Of a DNA stretch of 33,302 bases, positions 17,199 through 26,794 are shown in pieces. Positions within the stretch are counted from its first letter, which is position 1, and each line of letters starts with the position of its first letter. The stretch comes from an uncultured Candidatus Marinamargulisbacteria bacterium (GTDB lineage Bacteria; Margulisbacteria; Riflemargulisbacteria; GWF2-35-9), in assembly GCA_903902445.1 (NCBI GenBank), contig CAIUUT010000149.1:1-33302 (forward strand). The letters are read 5' to 3'. The position numbers and the translations under genes were made by a program. A model generated the notes under the pieces. It worked only from the letters and a program-made list of their open reading frames with translations, did not search any database and was not told the origin of the DNA.

Positions 17199-20100
17199 AT
17201 GAATATAAAAAAAATAACAATATTTACCATACTATTAATAACGATAAGCTCAAGCCTAATCTTTTCCACAGTTACTAGTATAAATCCCTTCACACCTTCC
17301 TTAGTCGAGTATTCATACGGATGGGCCGAGTACGCAACTAAGATTGCCAGTCCCAAAATATACTCTACCTATTCACCAGACGGCGCAAGTTTAACTTATA
17401 CTTTTGATAGCGGTGGGGATGCTGGGATTGGCATTAAAATATTCAATATCTTTGCAATAAATATGAATAGTTATAATAAGTTTACCTTTACGTTAAAAAG
17501 CAACAGTCCTACTGTTATGGTAAAATTTAAGAATACTCTTGGACAAGAGTCTTCTTTGTACTGTCTTACAGATATCTCTGGCACAAATTTTCAAACAGTA
17601 GAAATTAACTTACAATGTATTACGGGAAACTTTGACAGAACAGTTGTTAACGAAATACAATTTCAACCTGTTGAGTTTGGAACCAATTCAAACCTACAAA
17701 TTCAGGGCATTGCTTTTGACACTAGTCCCAGCACAATAACCTTCAACACACCCTTAACTGTCTTTCCGCCATACACAAATGTCAACGCTGGCGCCACTTA
17801 TCCTGCTTTGGTAAATGGAACCGATTACTTAAGTGCCTTAAAAAATGTTTGGCTAGGCTACAAAAGCAGGTATATATACGCCTATCAGCCCATAGCAAAT
17901 GCAAATGCTTATGGCCTTGTTTTTGACCCTTTTTCTGGCACAAGCCAAACAGCTATAGAAGCCTCTGATTACAGTGTTTCTGAAGCTTCAGGCTATGGGA
18001 TGCTTTTGGCGGTATTGATGAACGACCAAGCCACCTTCGACCTAATTATGAATGCTACTTATCGAACTATTTACAAGGCATCTACTGGTCTTTTCTCTTG
18101 GAGAATTCAAACAGATGGAAGAGTTATTACAGCAAATGGGGATGGTGGCTCAGCTATGGACGCCGACGAGGATATCGCTCTAGCCTTAATTTTTGCCGAT
18201 GCCTTACAAAAGAGAGGTGTTTGGACTACAAACACAAATTATTATAATAAAGCACAAGATCTTGTAGATGCCATTTACACTAGAGACTTTGAGTATGCCA
18301 GATATATAAGATTAGGCGATTTCTACGAAGGGGGCCGCACTCTTACCAACCTATCGTATTTCTCACCTGCTTGGTATAAAATTTTTTCAAAATTTGAAAA
18401 TAAATTTCACGATTGGAAACCAATTATTGATCAAGGCTACAAAACCCTTGCGTTATCCCCTGGCTATCTTAACGGGCTTGCCCCAGATTGGTGTGATTCT
18501 TATGGCCAACAAATACTAGATTCTAATGGTCAACCTGTTTCTAATCGCGCTTTTGTTGTCGGCAAGGACGCCATTAGGGTATTTTTAAGACTTGGAATTG
18601 ATGCCGTATGGTTTAAAGACTCCAGAGCTACTACCTTCCTCGAAAAAACAAGAAATCTCATTGTAAACAATTCCATTGCTTTACCTCAAATTCATATCTT
18701 AAATTTAGCGGGAGCAACTGTAGGCACATATGATGATACGAGCCTTACCTCAATGTTTGTTGCTGGTGCCATGGGTTCTACCGATACTAACTATCACAAC
18801 ACTGCAAAGTCGGCGATAGATAGCCAATATTTAATGTATGTATACAGTGGTCCATATTCCTTCTTTAGCGGTAATTATTATCCTCCTGGTCGATTTAACT
18901 ATTTTAATCAAAGTTTAGCCATGTTTTCCTGCTTCTTACTTTCGGGAGCCTTCCCCAATGTGTTCGCTGATTTAACCAACCCTGGGACTCCACCCTCATT
19001 ACAAGCCTCCAACATCCCCGCAGCTATATTTAATAAATCCGTTAACGTAATCCCCTTCACCCTTTCCAGTCCTGCAGGCGGAGCCTTTATCTCTACCGTT
19101 AACCTATTAATAACCCATTCTGGAGGCAGTATCTCGTTACAATTAAACAAAGAAAATTACCCATCCATTTCAGTTATTGCCGACAGCACACTTTCGCTAA
19201 AAGAGTCATCCGTTGAGTACGCCATTACCAATAACAACTTACTAATTACCTTAAACCTACTCATCAGCAATAATTTTACCCAAGGCCAACTAACTCTACA
19301 ATGGAGTGCTGGCGACTACAAAAACAATCTAACAGGGTTGACTACTTTTGCAGGTAGCTATACATTTTACCCTTACGCCACAAACTCATTGGGAGTTAAC
19401 TCTACTAACGTAGAAATAACCAACATTAACCTTAGTAACCCAATAAATATCATCAACGTTAATAATCCTCTCATTTTTAGCACCACCGCTGGTCCTTGGA
19501 ACATTAAAACCTTTACCGACAGAGACTCTTCCGCCACGGGTCAAGCAGGATTTATTTTCGAAGATGGCAATGGCAATATCCAACATCTAGTGCCCATTAG
19601 CATGCTTGTTACTACTAACCCTACAACACCTTCCAACTTAAGCGACCCAGCCTCGGTTACAGTAAATGACAGACAAGACCCCTTAAGCTCTATAGCACTC
19701 AGTGGCAATACACTTCAGTTACAGTCCACTAATAATATATTCCTAGGCTTCAACGTATCGCAACTGCGAGCTGCCAGATATTCTGCTAAGCTATATTTTA
19801 AACTTACAAAAATAAACGAACTATTTATCGATAATTTCGACTTTGCAGATGCACCGCTTATGTCCGACTTAAATACCTACTGGAGCCCTGTGCCTCTTTA
19901 CACTACCAATACAGTAACGCCTACTACAACCAATATTCAACTCATCGGCAATTCCTTCAACAATAGTCCTTCGTTAAGAACCACCTACACTCTCGGCAGC
20001 AAAACAAATGCTGGGTTAACCCCACAGTCTATTACCGCGTTAGACTTAAATAGAGATGCGACCGCCCGCAACCTCTCGGGTTACAGCGGCATTACCTTCT

Positions 20101-20378
20101 GGATAAAAGCAGATACCGATACACCCTTAGCAGTATTCTTAGTATCTCCCGTAGTTACCAATTCTGATTACCACCTAAAACCCATACATCCCCTTGCTAA
20201 TAAATGGTGCAAATACACTTTGTATTTCAAAGATTTTAAACAACAGGAATTTACCGGTGGACAAATTGTTAGTCTTAGCTCCGCGCTAAACCAAGTAACT
20301 TCTATTCAGTTTCGCACGCTTTCGGAGATAGTCGGGGAATCACAAAGTTTCTACTTGGACGAAATAAGCTTATTCTAA
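17199..20378 (+). CDS. Secreted multidomain glycoside hydrolase family 8 enzyme with N- and C-terminal CBM-like domains
   Basis: Signal peptide MNIKKITIFTILLITISSSLIFS; GH8 core SEASGYGMLLAVLMND (E262 candidate acid), TGLFSWRIQTDGRV, GDGGSAMDADEDIALALIFAD, SYFSPAWYKIF; C-terminal ...SGYSGITFWIKADTDTPLAVFLVSP...WCKYTLYFKDFKQ...YLDEISLF resembles CBM11/CIA30-like beta-sandwiches. Confidence 0.88.
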   Translation: MNIKKITIFTILLITISSSLIFSTVTSINPFTPSLVEYSYGWAEYATKIASPKIYSTYSPDGASLTYTFDSGGDAGIGIKIFNIFAINMNSYNKFTFTLKSNSPTVMVKFKNTLGQESSLYCLTDISGTNFQTVEINLQCITGNFDRTVVNEIQFQPVEFGTNSNLQIQGIAFDTSPSTITFNTPLTVFPPYTNVNAGATYPALVNGTDYLSALKNVWLGYKSRYIYAYQPIANANAYGLVFDPFSGTSQTAIEASDYSVSEASGYGMLLAVLMNDQATFDLIMNATYRTIYKASTGLFSWRIQTDGRVITANGDGGSAMDADEDIALALIFADALQKRGVWTTNTNYYNKAQDLVDAIYTRDFEYARYIRLGDFYEGGRTLTNLSYFSPAWYKIFSKFENKFHDWKPIIDQGYKTLALSPGYLNGLAPDWCDSYGQQILDSNGQPVSNRAFVVGKDAIRVFLRLGIDAVWFKDSRATTFLEKTRNLIVNNSIALPQIHILNLAGATVGTYDDTSLTSMFVAGAMGSTDTNYHNTAKSAIDSQYLMYVYSGPYSFFSGNYYPPGRFNYFNQSLAMFSCFLLSGAFPNVFADLTNPGTPPSLQASNIPAAIFNKSVNVIPFTLSSPAGGAFISTVNLLITHSGGSISLQLNKENYPSISVIADSTLSLKESSVEYAITNNNLLITLNLLISNNFTQGQLTLQWSAGDYKNNLTGLTTFAGSYTFYPYATNSLGVNSTNVEITNINLSNPINIINVNNPLIFSTTAGPWNIKTFTDRDSSATGQAGFIFEDGNGNIQHLVPISMLVTTNPTTPSNLSDPASVTVNDRQDPLSSIALSGNTLQLQSTNNIFLGFNVSQLRAARYSAKLYFKLTKINELFIDNFDFADAPLMSDLNTYWSPVPLYTTNTVTPTTTNIQLIGNSFNNSPSLRTTYTLGSKTNAGLTPQSITALDLNRDATARNLSGYSGITFWIKADTDTPLAVFLVSPVVTNSDYHLKPIHPLANKWCKYTLYFKDFKQQEFTGGQIVSLSSALNQVTSIQFRTLSEIVGESQSFYLDEISLF

Positions 20379-21961
20379 GAAATTCTAGAGAAAAGGTCTG
20401 CTTTAAATATTTCCAACATCTCTTTATGAGCGGTAAAATATATATTAATGTTGCCTCTGTCTGTATCTTCCCAGAAACTTGAGCCAGATGTTTCCAACAT
20501 GCTAAACATTCTCTCAATTAACTTTCTAAATGGCTCCACACCTAAGAATTTCACATCCTCTAATATATCTTCAATAATCATGTCGACAAATTCCTGTTCT
20601 CCTTGCTGCAAATAAAAAAGCCCCAGAGATATTTGAATTAAACGTACCTTACTTGCTATAACTTCTTCCTTATCCTTACTATCACTCAGAAATTCAGGAG
20701 GGTTATCTACTTTTAGAAAATATACCAACATTTTCTTCTGCGCGTCTCTGTCTACTGAATGTTCAAATACTGCGACCAGAATTTGCTTCATTTCAAAAGC
20801 TATTGTATCTACTATAAAAAACAGGTTTGCTTGTTTAGCCTGCTTGTAGCACTCATTTCCATAATATTGAAAATAAAAAAAAGACTTCAGCAGGAGCTCT
20901 TGATTTTTGCTTTTGACAAAATTTTCAACAAGTAGTCTGTAATGATAAACTAGGTTATAGAGATTTCGTTGCTCGTTTTGCTTTATGGCATGCTTAAAGG
21001 CATAGCGAAAAAACGTATTAAAGTGAACCAAAATCAAATCTAGTATATTATCGTCAATATCGATGTTTTTTTCAGAAAAGTGACTGGTAATTAATACGAT
21101 TTCAGACATAGTTAAAGAAGCCATATCAAACTGATTATTTTCTAGCATAGTCGTGTAGACATTGTTCATTATTCGTAAACACTTTTTCTCAAAGAAATAA
21201 ACGTATTCCTGCTCATCTTTAAGAAACTCAAACATTGTGCGAAAAGAAATATCCGTTTTCATCGCTTCAGTAACTGAAAAAATATCTCTCGGCAATAAAG
21301 CTTTCCTAAGCAAATAATACTCAAGTATCTTTCGAAACTTACTTAAAATTAAAGCCTTCGTCTCTTTAAAATGAAAGTTATTAATTAAATCATCCAGTTG
21401 ATTTAAGGAACTAAACAACAATAACTGGAATTCTGTGATGTCTGAGGTGGTCATTACTTTGTTTTTTGACTTTATTCGCACAAGTTTATCAATATTTTTT
21501 TGCAAATTTGTTTCAATGTTAGAAATAATCACATCTGGCTTTGTTAAGCGTAAAATATAAAAAACATAGGGGAAAGTTAAAATTATGGACACCACTAAAA
21601 ACACATCTATATTTAAAAACATGCTAGCAGAACTATGCCCGTAAATTAAGATGTAATGCGTAGCAGCTAAAATAATAAACCAAACAAACAGAAGACTTAC
21701 CCAGTCTTCCATAAATAAATCGATTAATTTAATCAAACTCTGGGATGCAATGGAGATAACAATTAATAAAGTCCCCAACACAAAAGCAGGTATAGCAATC
21801 CAGTTATTATTTCCAAAATCAGCGGCCGCCAAGCAGGGAACATTCGAGAAATAAATATTCATTAACTTATCTGAACCAAAAATTAGAAACACATTAATAA
21901 AAAAAGCGACGATCATCCGTTGCTTGTTTCTGAATAAATTTGGTAGTCGCTTAAAGTTCAT
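20375..21961 (-). CDS. Membrane protein of unknown function (about 4 N-terminal TM helices plus a large helical soluble domain)
   Basis: Hydrophobic segments MIVAFFINVFLIFGS, IAIPAFVLGTLLIVISI, SLLFVWFIILAATHYILIY, LNIDVFLVVSIILTFPYVFYIL, then ~370 aa helical, no family recognised with certainty (DUF2254-like layout is only a guess). Stop overlaps the GH8 stop tail-to-tail (CTAA, 20375-20378). Confidence 0.75.
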   Translation of the reverse strand: MNFKRLPNLFRNKQRMIVAFFINVFLIFGSDKLMNIYFSNVPCLAAADFGNNNWIAIPAFVLGTLLIVISIASQSLIKLIDLFMEDWVSLLFVWFIILAATHYILIYGHSSASMFLNIDVFLVVSIILTFPYVFYILRLTKPDVIISNIETNLQKNIDKLVRIKSKNKVMTTSDITEFQLLLFSSLNQLDDLINNFHFKETKALILSKFRKILEYYLLRKALLPRDIFSVTEAMKTDISFRTMFEFLKDEQEYVYFFEKKCLRIMNNVYTTMLENNQFDMASLTMSEIVLITSHFSEKNIDIDDNILDLILVHFNTFFRYAFKHAIKQNEQRNLYNLVYHYRLLVENFVKSKNQELLLKSFFYFQYYGNECYKQAKQANLFFIVDTIAFEMKQILVAVFEHSVDRDAQKKMLVYFLKVDNPPEFLSDSKDKEEVIASKVRLIQISLGLFYLQQGEQEFVDMIIEDILEDVKFLGVEPFRKLIERMFSMLETSGSSFWEDTDRGNINIYFTAHKEMLEIFKADLFSRIS

Positions 21962-21968
21962 ACTTCAT

Positions 21969-21974
21969 ATTCTA
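21969..21974 (-). promoter_or_regulatory. Putative -10 box for the unknown membrane protein gene, 7 nt from ATG
   Basis: Minus strand TAGAAT-N7-ATG(21961); no SD. Confidence 0.35.
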
Positions 21975-22085
21975 ATCAATAAATCAAAAGAGTACAGAGG
22001 TCTACATAATAAGTTTGAATTAATAAATATAGCTCAAAAAAATTAACCGAGACAATAAAATTATGCTTTCAAATGCAACTTGGTA

Positions 22086-22622
22086 TTACTTAATCCAGTT
22101 GTTCTCACGAGCGAAAGCAAATATACCTCCAGCTTCAAGAATATCCTTAGCTTCGCCAAGCTGATAGAAACTAAGATGTTTTTCCTCTTTTGTGACGGTT
22201 CCTTGCTTAATATCAACAACTACTGTGTCTCCGGTCTTAAAAACCTCATTATTGCCTTCTTTAAGCTGTAGAGGAATAAAATACGCAACATCGATAACGT
22301 TTCTGTAAAAAATTCTAGCAAAAGATTTCGCCAATACCACTTTTACCCCAGCAATCATTAATGAAGCAGGAGCCTGCTCGCGCGAAGAACCACAACCAAA
22401 GTTTTCTCCTGCAATAATTATGGAATACTCCGACTCATATCCCGAACTAATAAATGGTACCTTATGCTCTTCCTCCATCAATCCAGATAGGGCGTACTTA
22501 CCATAGTTCAACCTTTCTTCTGGGTGCTTCATAGAGTAAACCAGATGTTTGGCAGGAATAATTTGGTCAGTATCAGTATTATCGCCTACTACAAAAACTT
22601 TCCCTTTAAAAATATCTAACAT
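22086..22622 (-). CDS. Isopropylmalate dehydratase-like small subunit (LeuD paralogue A)
   Basis: VVGDNTDTDQIIPAKHL, IIIAGENFGCGSSREQAPASLMIAGVKVVLAKSFARIFYRN; SD AAGGAA region upstream. Confidence 0.92.
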   Translation of the reverse strand: MLDIFKGKVFVVGDNTDTDQIIPAKHLVYSMKHPEERLNYGKYALSGLMEEEHKVPFISSGYESEYSIIIAGENFGCGSSREQAPASLMIAGVKVVLAKSFARIFYRNVIDVAYFIPLQLKEGNNEVFKTGDTVVVDIKQGTVTKEEKHLSFYQLGEAKDILEAGGIFAFARENNWIK

Positions 22623-22647
22623 AAGATTGTTTCCTTCCCTTATAAAT

Positions 22648-23127
22648 TTATTTTTTGTTATCTAAATATTGTATTAAGCCACCCGATTCAAAAATATCTT
22701 TCACTAAGCCAGTCGGTGGAAAAAAATTGTAATTTTTACTGGTTGTCGCATCTTTTAACAACCCCTCTTTAACGTTTACTTCTAGTAAGTCCCCCTCTGA
22801 AAACTCTTCTACACTGGGGATCTCAATTAAAAGCAGGCCAATGTTTATAGCATTTCTAAAGAAGATTCGAGCGAAGGACTTTGCAATTATCGCCCTAACG
22901 CCCAGTTTCTTAAGAGCTAAGGGAGCTTGTTCACGAGACGAACCACAACCAAAGTTCTCACCACCTACTATAAAGTCACCAGCCTCCATTTGTTTAGCAA
23001 AGCTTTCAGACTGTGTTTCCAAGGTATGTTTAAGCATTTCATCCATTGGTAATACTAAATATTGCGATGGCATTATTTGATCCGTATCAATATTATCACC
23101 GAAAATCCAACAACGTTGACCGCTCAT
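22648..23127 (-). CDS. Isopropylmalate dehydratase-like small subunit (LeuD paralogue B)
   Basis: IFGDNIDTDQIMPSQYL, FIVGGENFGCGSSREQAPLALKKLGVRAIIAKSFARIFFRNAINIGLLL; starts directly after the large-subunit stop at 23128. Confidence 0.92.
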   Translation of the reverse strand: MSGQRCWIFGDNIDTDQIMPSQYLVLPMDEMLKHTLETQSESFAKQMEAGDFIVGGENFGCGSSREQAPLALKKLGVRAIIAKSFARIFFRNAINIGLLLIEIPSVEEFSEGDLLEVNVKEGLLKDATTSKNYNFFPPTGLVKDIFESGGLIQYLDNKK

Positions 23128-24393
23128 TTATATTCCCTCCCTAGGATCAGTTACAAAACCTTTGATAGCAGAGTAGGCTACTGTTCTTGGACTTGCCAAA
23201 TACACTGAAGAATCCTTACTACCAGCCCTACCTCTAAAGTTACGGTTTTGTGTACTAATTAAAACTTGCCCAGGCCCTAATACACCTTGGCATGCCCCCC
23301 AACATGTACTACAGCCTGGATGATTAATTCTCGCTCCAGCCTCTAAGAATATTTCGATCAAACCTTCTTGAATTGCTTGCAAATATATAGTTCTGGAAGC
23401 AGGAGTAATGTCCATTTTTACATTTGGATTAACCTTATTTCCTTTCAGAACTTGCGCAACAATTCTCAGGTCATCAATTCGTGCATTGGTACAAGCACCA
23501 ATAAAAGCCTGGTCTATTTTTAAACCAGCAATTTTACTAACGTCACAAACATTATCAACTGAATGCGGACAAGCTACTTGTGGCGTTAATTTTGATAGAT
23601 CTATTTCGATAGTTTGTTCAAATTTCGCATCACTATCTGACAACATCCAAGACTCAAGAGGGACACTTACGCCACGCTCTTTTTGGAGATAGTCCACCAC
23701 CTTTTCATCTGGCGCAACAATAGCTGTCTTAACACCAGCCTCGGTGGCCATGTTACATAAAGTAAAACGTTCTGAAACAGAAAATTTACTTACTGCGTCT
23801 CCTTGAAACTCAACTGCCTTATAAATTAATCCACCAGCCGTAGTTTTCCCAATCATGGCTAGAATAATATCTTTGGCATATACAGCTTGAGGCAGCTGGC
23901 CTTTTAAAACAACCAACACAGACTGTGGAACTTTTACCCATGTCTTTCCCGCTACCATAGTAGCCCCCACGTCCGTTGACCCCATACCCAAACCAACGGC
24001 TCCAAGCGCCCCCATGGAAGGAGAATGAGAATCAGCAGCCACCATAATTTGGCCAGGCAATAAATACTTTTCTACCATTAACTGATGGCAAATTCCCTCA
24101 CCATTGTAGTAGGCTGCAATGCCATACTTATCTGCAAATTTTTTGGACATCTCATGCACCTGCGCAGTGAGCACCGAGTCTGAAGGCACTTGATGATCCA
24201 TCACTAACACTATTTTAGATGGATCCCAAAGTTTAGTTGCTTTCAAAGTATTCTCCACTACATCGATATTGAGACGCATGGTTGCATCATTAGCCATACA
24301 ATAATCAACATCGATAGTTAAAAACTGGCCTGGTTCAACTTTTTTCTCACCAGAATGTCTGGCAAGTATCTTTTCTACTAAAGTCATACCCAT
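23128..24393 (-). CDS. Isopropylmalate dehydratase/homoaconitase-like large subunit (LeuC paralogue B)
   Basis: VMDHQVPSDS, AADSHSPSMGALGAVGLGMGSTDVGATMVAGKTW, FIGACTNARIDDLR, HPGCSTCWGACQGVLGPGQVLISTQNRNFRGRAGSKDSSVYLASP; [4Fe-4S] Cys set present. Confidence 0.93.
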   Translation of the reverse strand: MGMTLVEKILARHSGEKKVEPGQFLTIDVDYCMANDATMRLNIDVVENTLKATKLWDPSKIVLVMDHQVPSDSVLTAQVHEMSKKFADKYGIAAYYNGEGICHQLMVEKYLLPGQIMVAADSHSPSMGALGAVGLGMGSTDVGATMVAGKTWVKVPQSVLVVLKGQLPQAVYAKDIILAMIGKTTAGGLIYKAVEFQGDAVSKFSVSERFTLCNMATEAGVKTAIVAPDEKVVDYLQKERGVSVPLESWMLSDSDAKFEQTIEIDLSKLTPQVACPHSVDNVCDVSKIAGLKIDQAFIGACTNARIDDLRIVAQVLKGNKVNPNVKMDITPASRTIYLQAIQEGLIEIFLEAGARINHPGCSTCWGACQGVLGPGQVLISTQNRNFRGRAGSKDSSVYLASPRTVAYSAIKGFVTDPREGI

Positions 24394-24409
24394 AAAATAA
24401 TTCTCCTTT

Positions 24410-25705
24410 TTATAAGTCTCTTGGGTCGGTTATCTTCCCAGTCAAAGCACTAGCCATGGTCGTAAATGGACTGGCCAAATAAACAAATGACTTTGGCGAA
24501 CCCATTCTTCCAGGAAAGTTACGATTAGTAGTAGAAATCACAATTTGTCCATCCTTGGCTCTAGCGAAAGTATCTTCTGGCCCGCCTAAACAAGCGGCAC
24601 AGGAAGGTAATCCAATTTGACAACCAGCCTCTACAAAAATGTCATACAACGTTTTTTCCTTGAAAGTTACTTGCTTAATCTGCTTATTCACTTTTTCTGT
24701 AGCTGGGACAATAAAGGTGTCCACCGCTACTTTCTTCCCAAAAACAATTTCTGCGGCAGCGGTAAAATCGGCAATACTTCCACCCGTACATGAGCCAATA
24801 TAGGCTCTATCGATTTTTGTATTAGCCTCACTTCTGGCCGTTGCCTTATTATCTGGGCTGTGGGGTCTTGCTACCGTCGGTTCAATATTCTGCACATTGT
24901 ATCGCTTGACTAAACAATACTTAGCGCCAGTATCAGAATTTACTATTTTTATTGGCCCCTTGGCCCTATCGCCAATGTAGTCTAAAGCCACTTTATCCGC
25001 TGCAATAATTCCATTTTTTGCCCCAGCCTCAATAACCATGTTACAAAGAGTCATACGACCCTCCATATTCATATTTTCAATTGCTCCACCAGTAAACTCA
25101 ATGGCTTTGTAAGAAGCTCCATTTACACCAATATCACCAATTAGATGTAAAATTAGATCTTTAGCCGATAAATATTTAGGCATCTCTCCCTCAAAAACGA
25201 CTTTTATACTTTCTGGAACATTGAGCCAAATCTTTCCCGTGCCAAGAACAAAAGCCCCATCAGTTGTTCCCACACCTGTTGAGAACATTCCAAAAGCTCC
25301 ACTAGTGCACGTATGAGAGTCTGTTCCTATTAACAAGCCACCAGGCACGTCAAACCCTTCTTGCGCAAGAGTTGAATGACAAACCCCACTATAGCGATCT
25401 GTAAATGGTTGATAATAATATGGCAACTCGTTCTTAGCCGCAAAATCATTTAGAAATTCAATATTCTTATTCGCCAATATATCCTTTGTAAAAATATAAT
25501 GATCTGGAATAAGGGCAAAACGCTTTTTATTCCAAATTTTTGCATCCTGTCCAAACTCTGCCTGGAATATACGGACAACATCTGGCCCAAAAACATCATG
25601 GGTCATTAAATAATCAACATCGACCCACAAATTTTCTCCTGGAGATACAGATTCTTTTCCCGCATGAGCCGCTAATATTTTCTCAGTTATAGTCATTGAA
25701 TTCAT
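24410..25705 (-). CDS. Isopropylmalate dehydratase/aconitase-like large subunit (LeuC paralogue A)
   Basis: LIPDHYIFTKD, LIGTDSHTCTSGAFGMFSTGVGTTDGAFVLGTGK, YIGSCTGGSIADF, GLPSCAACLGGPEDTFARAKDGQIVISTTNRNFPGRMGSPKSFVYLASP. Confidence 0.93.
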   Translation of the reverse strand: MNSMTITEKILAAHAGKESVSPGENLWVDVDYLMTHDVFGPDVVRIFQAEFGQDAKIWNKKRFALIPDHYIFTKDILANKNIEFLNDFAAKNELPYYYQPFTDRYSGVCHSTLAQEGFDVPGGLLIGTDSHTCTSGAFGMFSTGVGTTDGAFVLGTGKIWLNVPESIKVVFEGEMPKYLSAKDLILHLIGDIGVNGASYKAIEFTGGAIENMNMEGRMTLCNMVIEAGAKNGIIAADKVALDYIGDRAKGPIKIVNSDTGAKYCLVKRYNVQNIEPTVARPHSPDNKATARSEANTKIDRAYIGSCTGGSIADFTAAAEIVFGKKVAVDTFIVPATEKVNKQIKQVTFKEKTLYDIFVEAGCQIGLPSCAACLGGPEDTFARAKDGQIVISTTNRNFPGRMGSPKSFVYLASPFTTMASALTGKITDPRDL

Positions 25706-25822
25706 AGAAATTATTTACTCCTTATTAAAAATGACAGACTACCTAATAATACCAAGAATATTGCAAAATTAAAATTGCTTATTTTGTTTAATACGCGAGG
25801 CATGAACCGCTCACCGCAACTC

Positions 25823-25851
25823 TTGCTTAGTGCTGAAAAAATAGCTAGAAT
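25823..25851 (+). promoter_or_regulatory. Putative sigma70-like promoter for the TrmH-family gene
   Basis: TTGCTT-N17-TAGAAT-N14-ATG(25866); no SD. Confidence 0.45.
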
Positions 25852-25865
25852 ATGGACTAACTCTC

Positions 25866-26648
25866 ATGAAAAAAACAATCACTAGCAAAGATAACGAAAA
25901 AATTAAATATTTACGCCAATTACAGCAAAAAAAATATCGCAATGAGTTAGGCTGTTTCTGCGTAGAAAACCTAAAAATTATTTACGCTGCCCTACAAGCT
26001 AATCAGTTTCCCGAATCCTTGTTTATTAGCTCGAATTTACTTGATCGCCAAGAAAAAGAAACTTTGTCTATAATTGAAAAAAATCCTAACTACTTTATGA
26101 TAGACGAAAAAACTAACAGAAGCTTTTCCTCTCTAGAGGAACCATCTGGCATTTGCGCCGTCTACAAAAAATCACCACATGAGCTCAATATTACCAAACC
26201 AATCATTTACCTAAATGCCATAAACGACCCTGGGAATTTAGGCAGCATACTCAGAACCGCTCTCGCTTTTGGTTACCACAATATTATGGTCGATGAAAAT
26301 TGCGTAGACCTCTACAACCCGAAAACAATCAATGCAGCCAAAGACGCCATCTTTAAACTAAATCTTAGCCACGATAACAATTTGAGTTTCCTTAAATCCA
26401 TAAAAGGAAAGATAACAATAATAACCACCAGACTTGAAAATGCTCTTGATATTCAAGGATACAGCACAAAAAATAATTTCTGCTTAGTACTTGGGAGTGA
26501 AGCGCATGGAGTCGACGAAACCGTCCAGAAGCTTTCAGACGAATTTTTAACAATAAAGATGTCCAGCCAAATGGAATCCTTAAATGTCTCAGTTGCCGCT
26601 GGAATAATGCTCTATTTGTTAAAAGTTTCCCAACAAAATCAGTTGTGA
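25866..26648 (+). CDS. TrmH/SpoU-family RNA 2'-O-methyltransferase
   Basis: N-terminal ITSKDNEKIKYLRQLQQKKYRNELGCFCVEN; NDPGNLGSILRTALAFGYHNIMV; LVLGSEAHGVDE; MSSQMESLNVSVAAGIMLY (all SPOUT motifs). Confidence 0.95.
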   Translation: MKKTITSKDNEKIKYLRQLQQKKYRNELGCFCVENLKIIYAALQANQFPESLFISSNLLDRQEKETLSIIEKNPNYFMIDEKTNRSFSSLEEPSGICAVYKKSPHELNITKPIIYLNAINDPGNLGSILRTALAFGYHNIMVDENCVDLYNPKTINAAKDAIFKLNLSHDNNLSFLKSIKGKITIITTRLENALDIQGYSTKNNFCLVLGSEAHGVDETVQKLSDEFLTIKMSSQMESLNVSVAAGIMLYLLKVSQQNQL

Positions 26649-26794
26649 TTAAAAACGAAAAGCACCTAAAGCCGCGCTACTATCAGTCTCTCGGAAAATA
26701 CCATACAGAATTAATGTTTAAATAATAAATATGAGGGGAACTTATATTTATATATATATTCAGAGAAAAACTGTATTATTTGGAGGCAGCTAGA

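Noticed and set aside
17150-17356. Minus-strand ORF 68 aa, hydrophobic (and 18908-19150, 19386-19586, 20302-20517)
   Set aside because: Antisense to the GH8 gene or out-of-frame to the membrane protein gene; no SD and no recognisable family.
22080-23692. Plus ORFs 22080-22271, 22841-23080, 23408-23692
   Set aside because: Antisense shadows of leuD/leuC paralogues.
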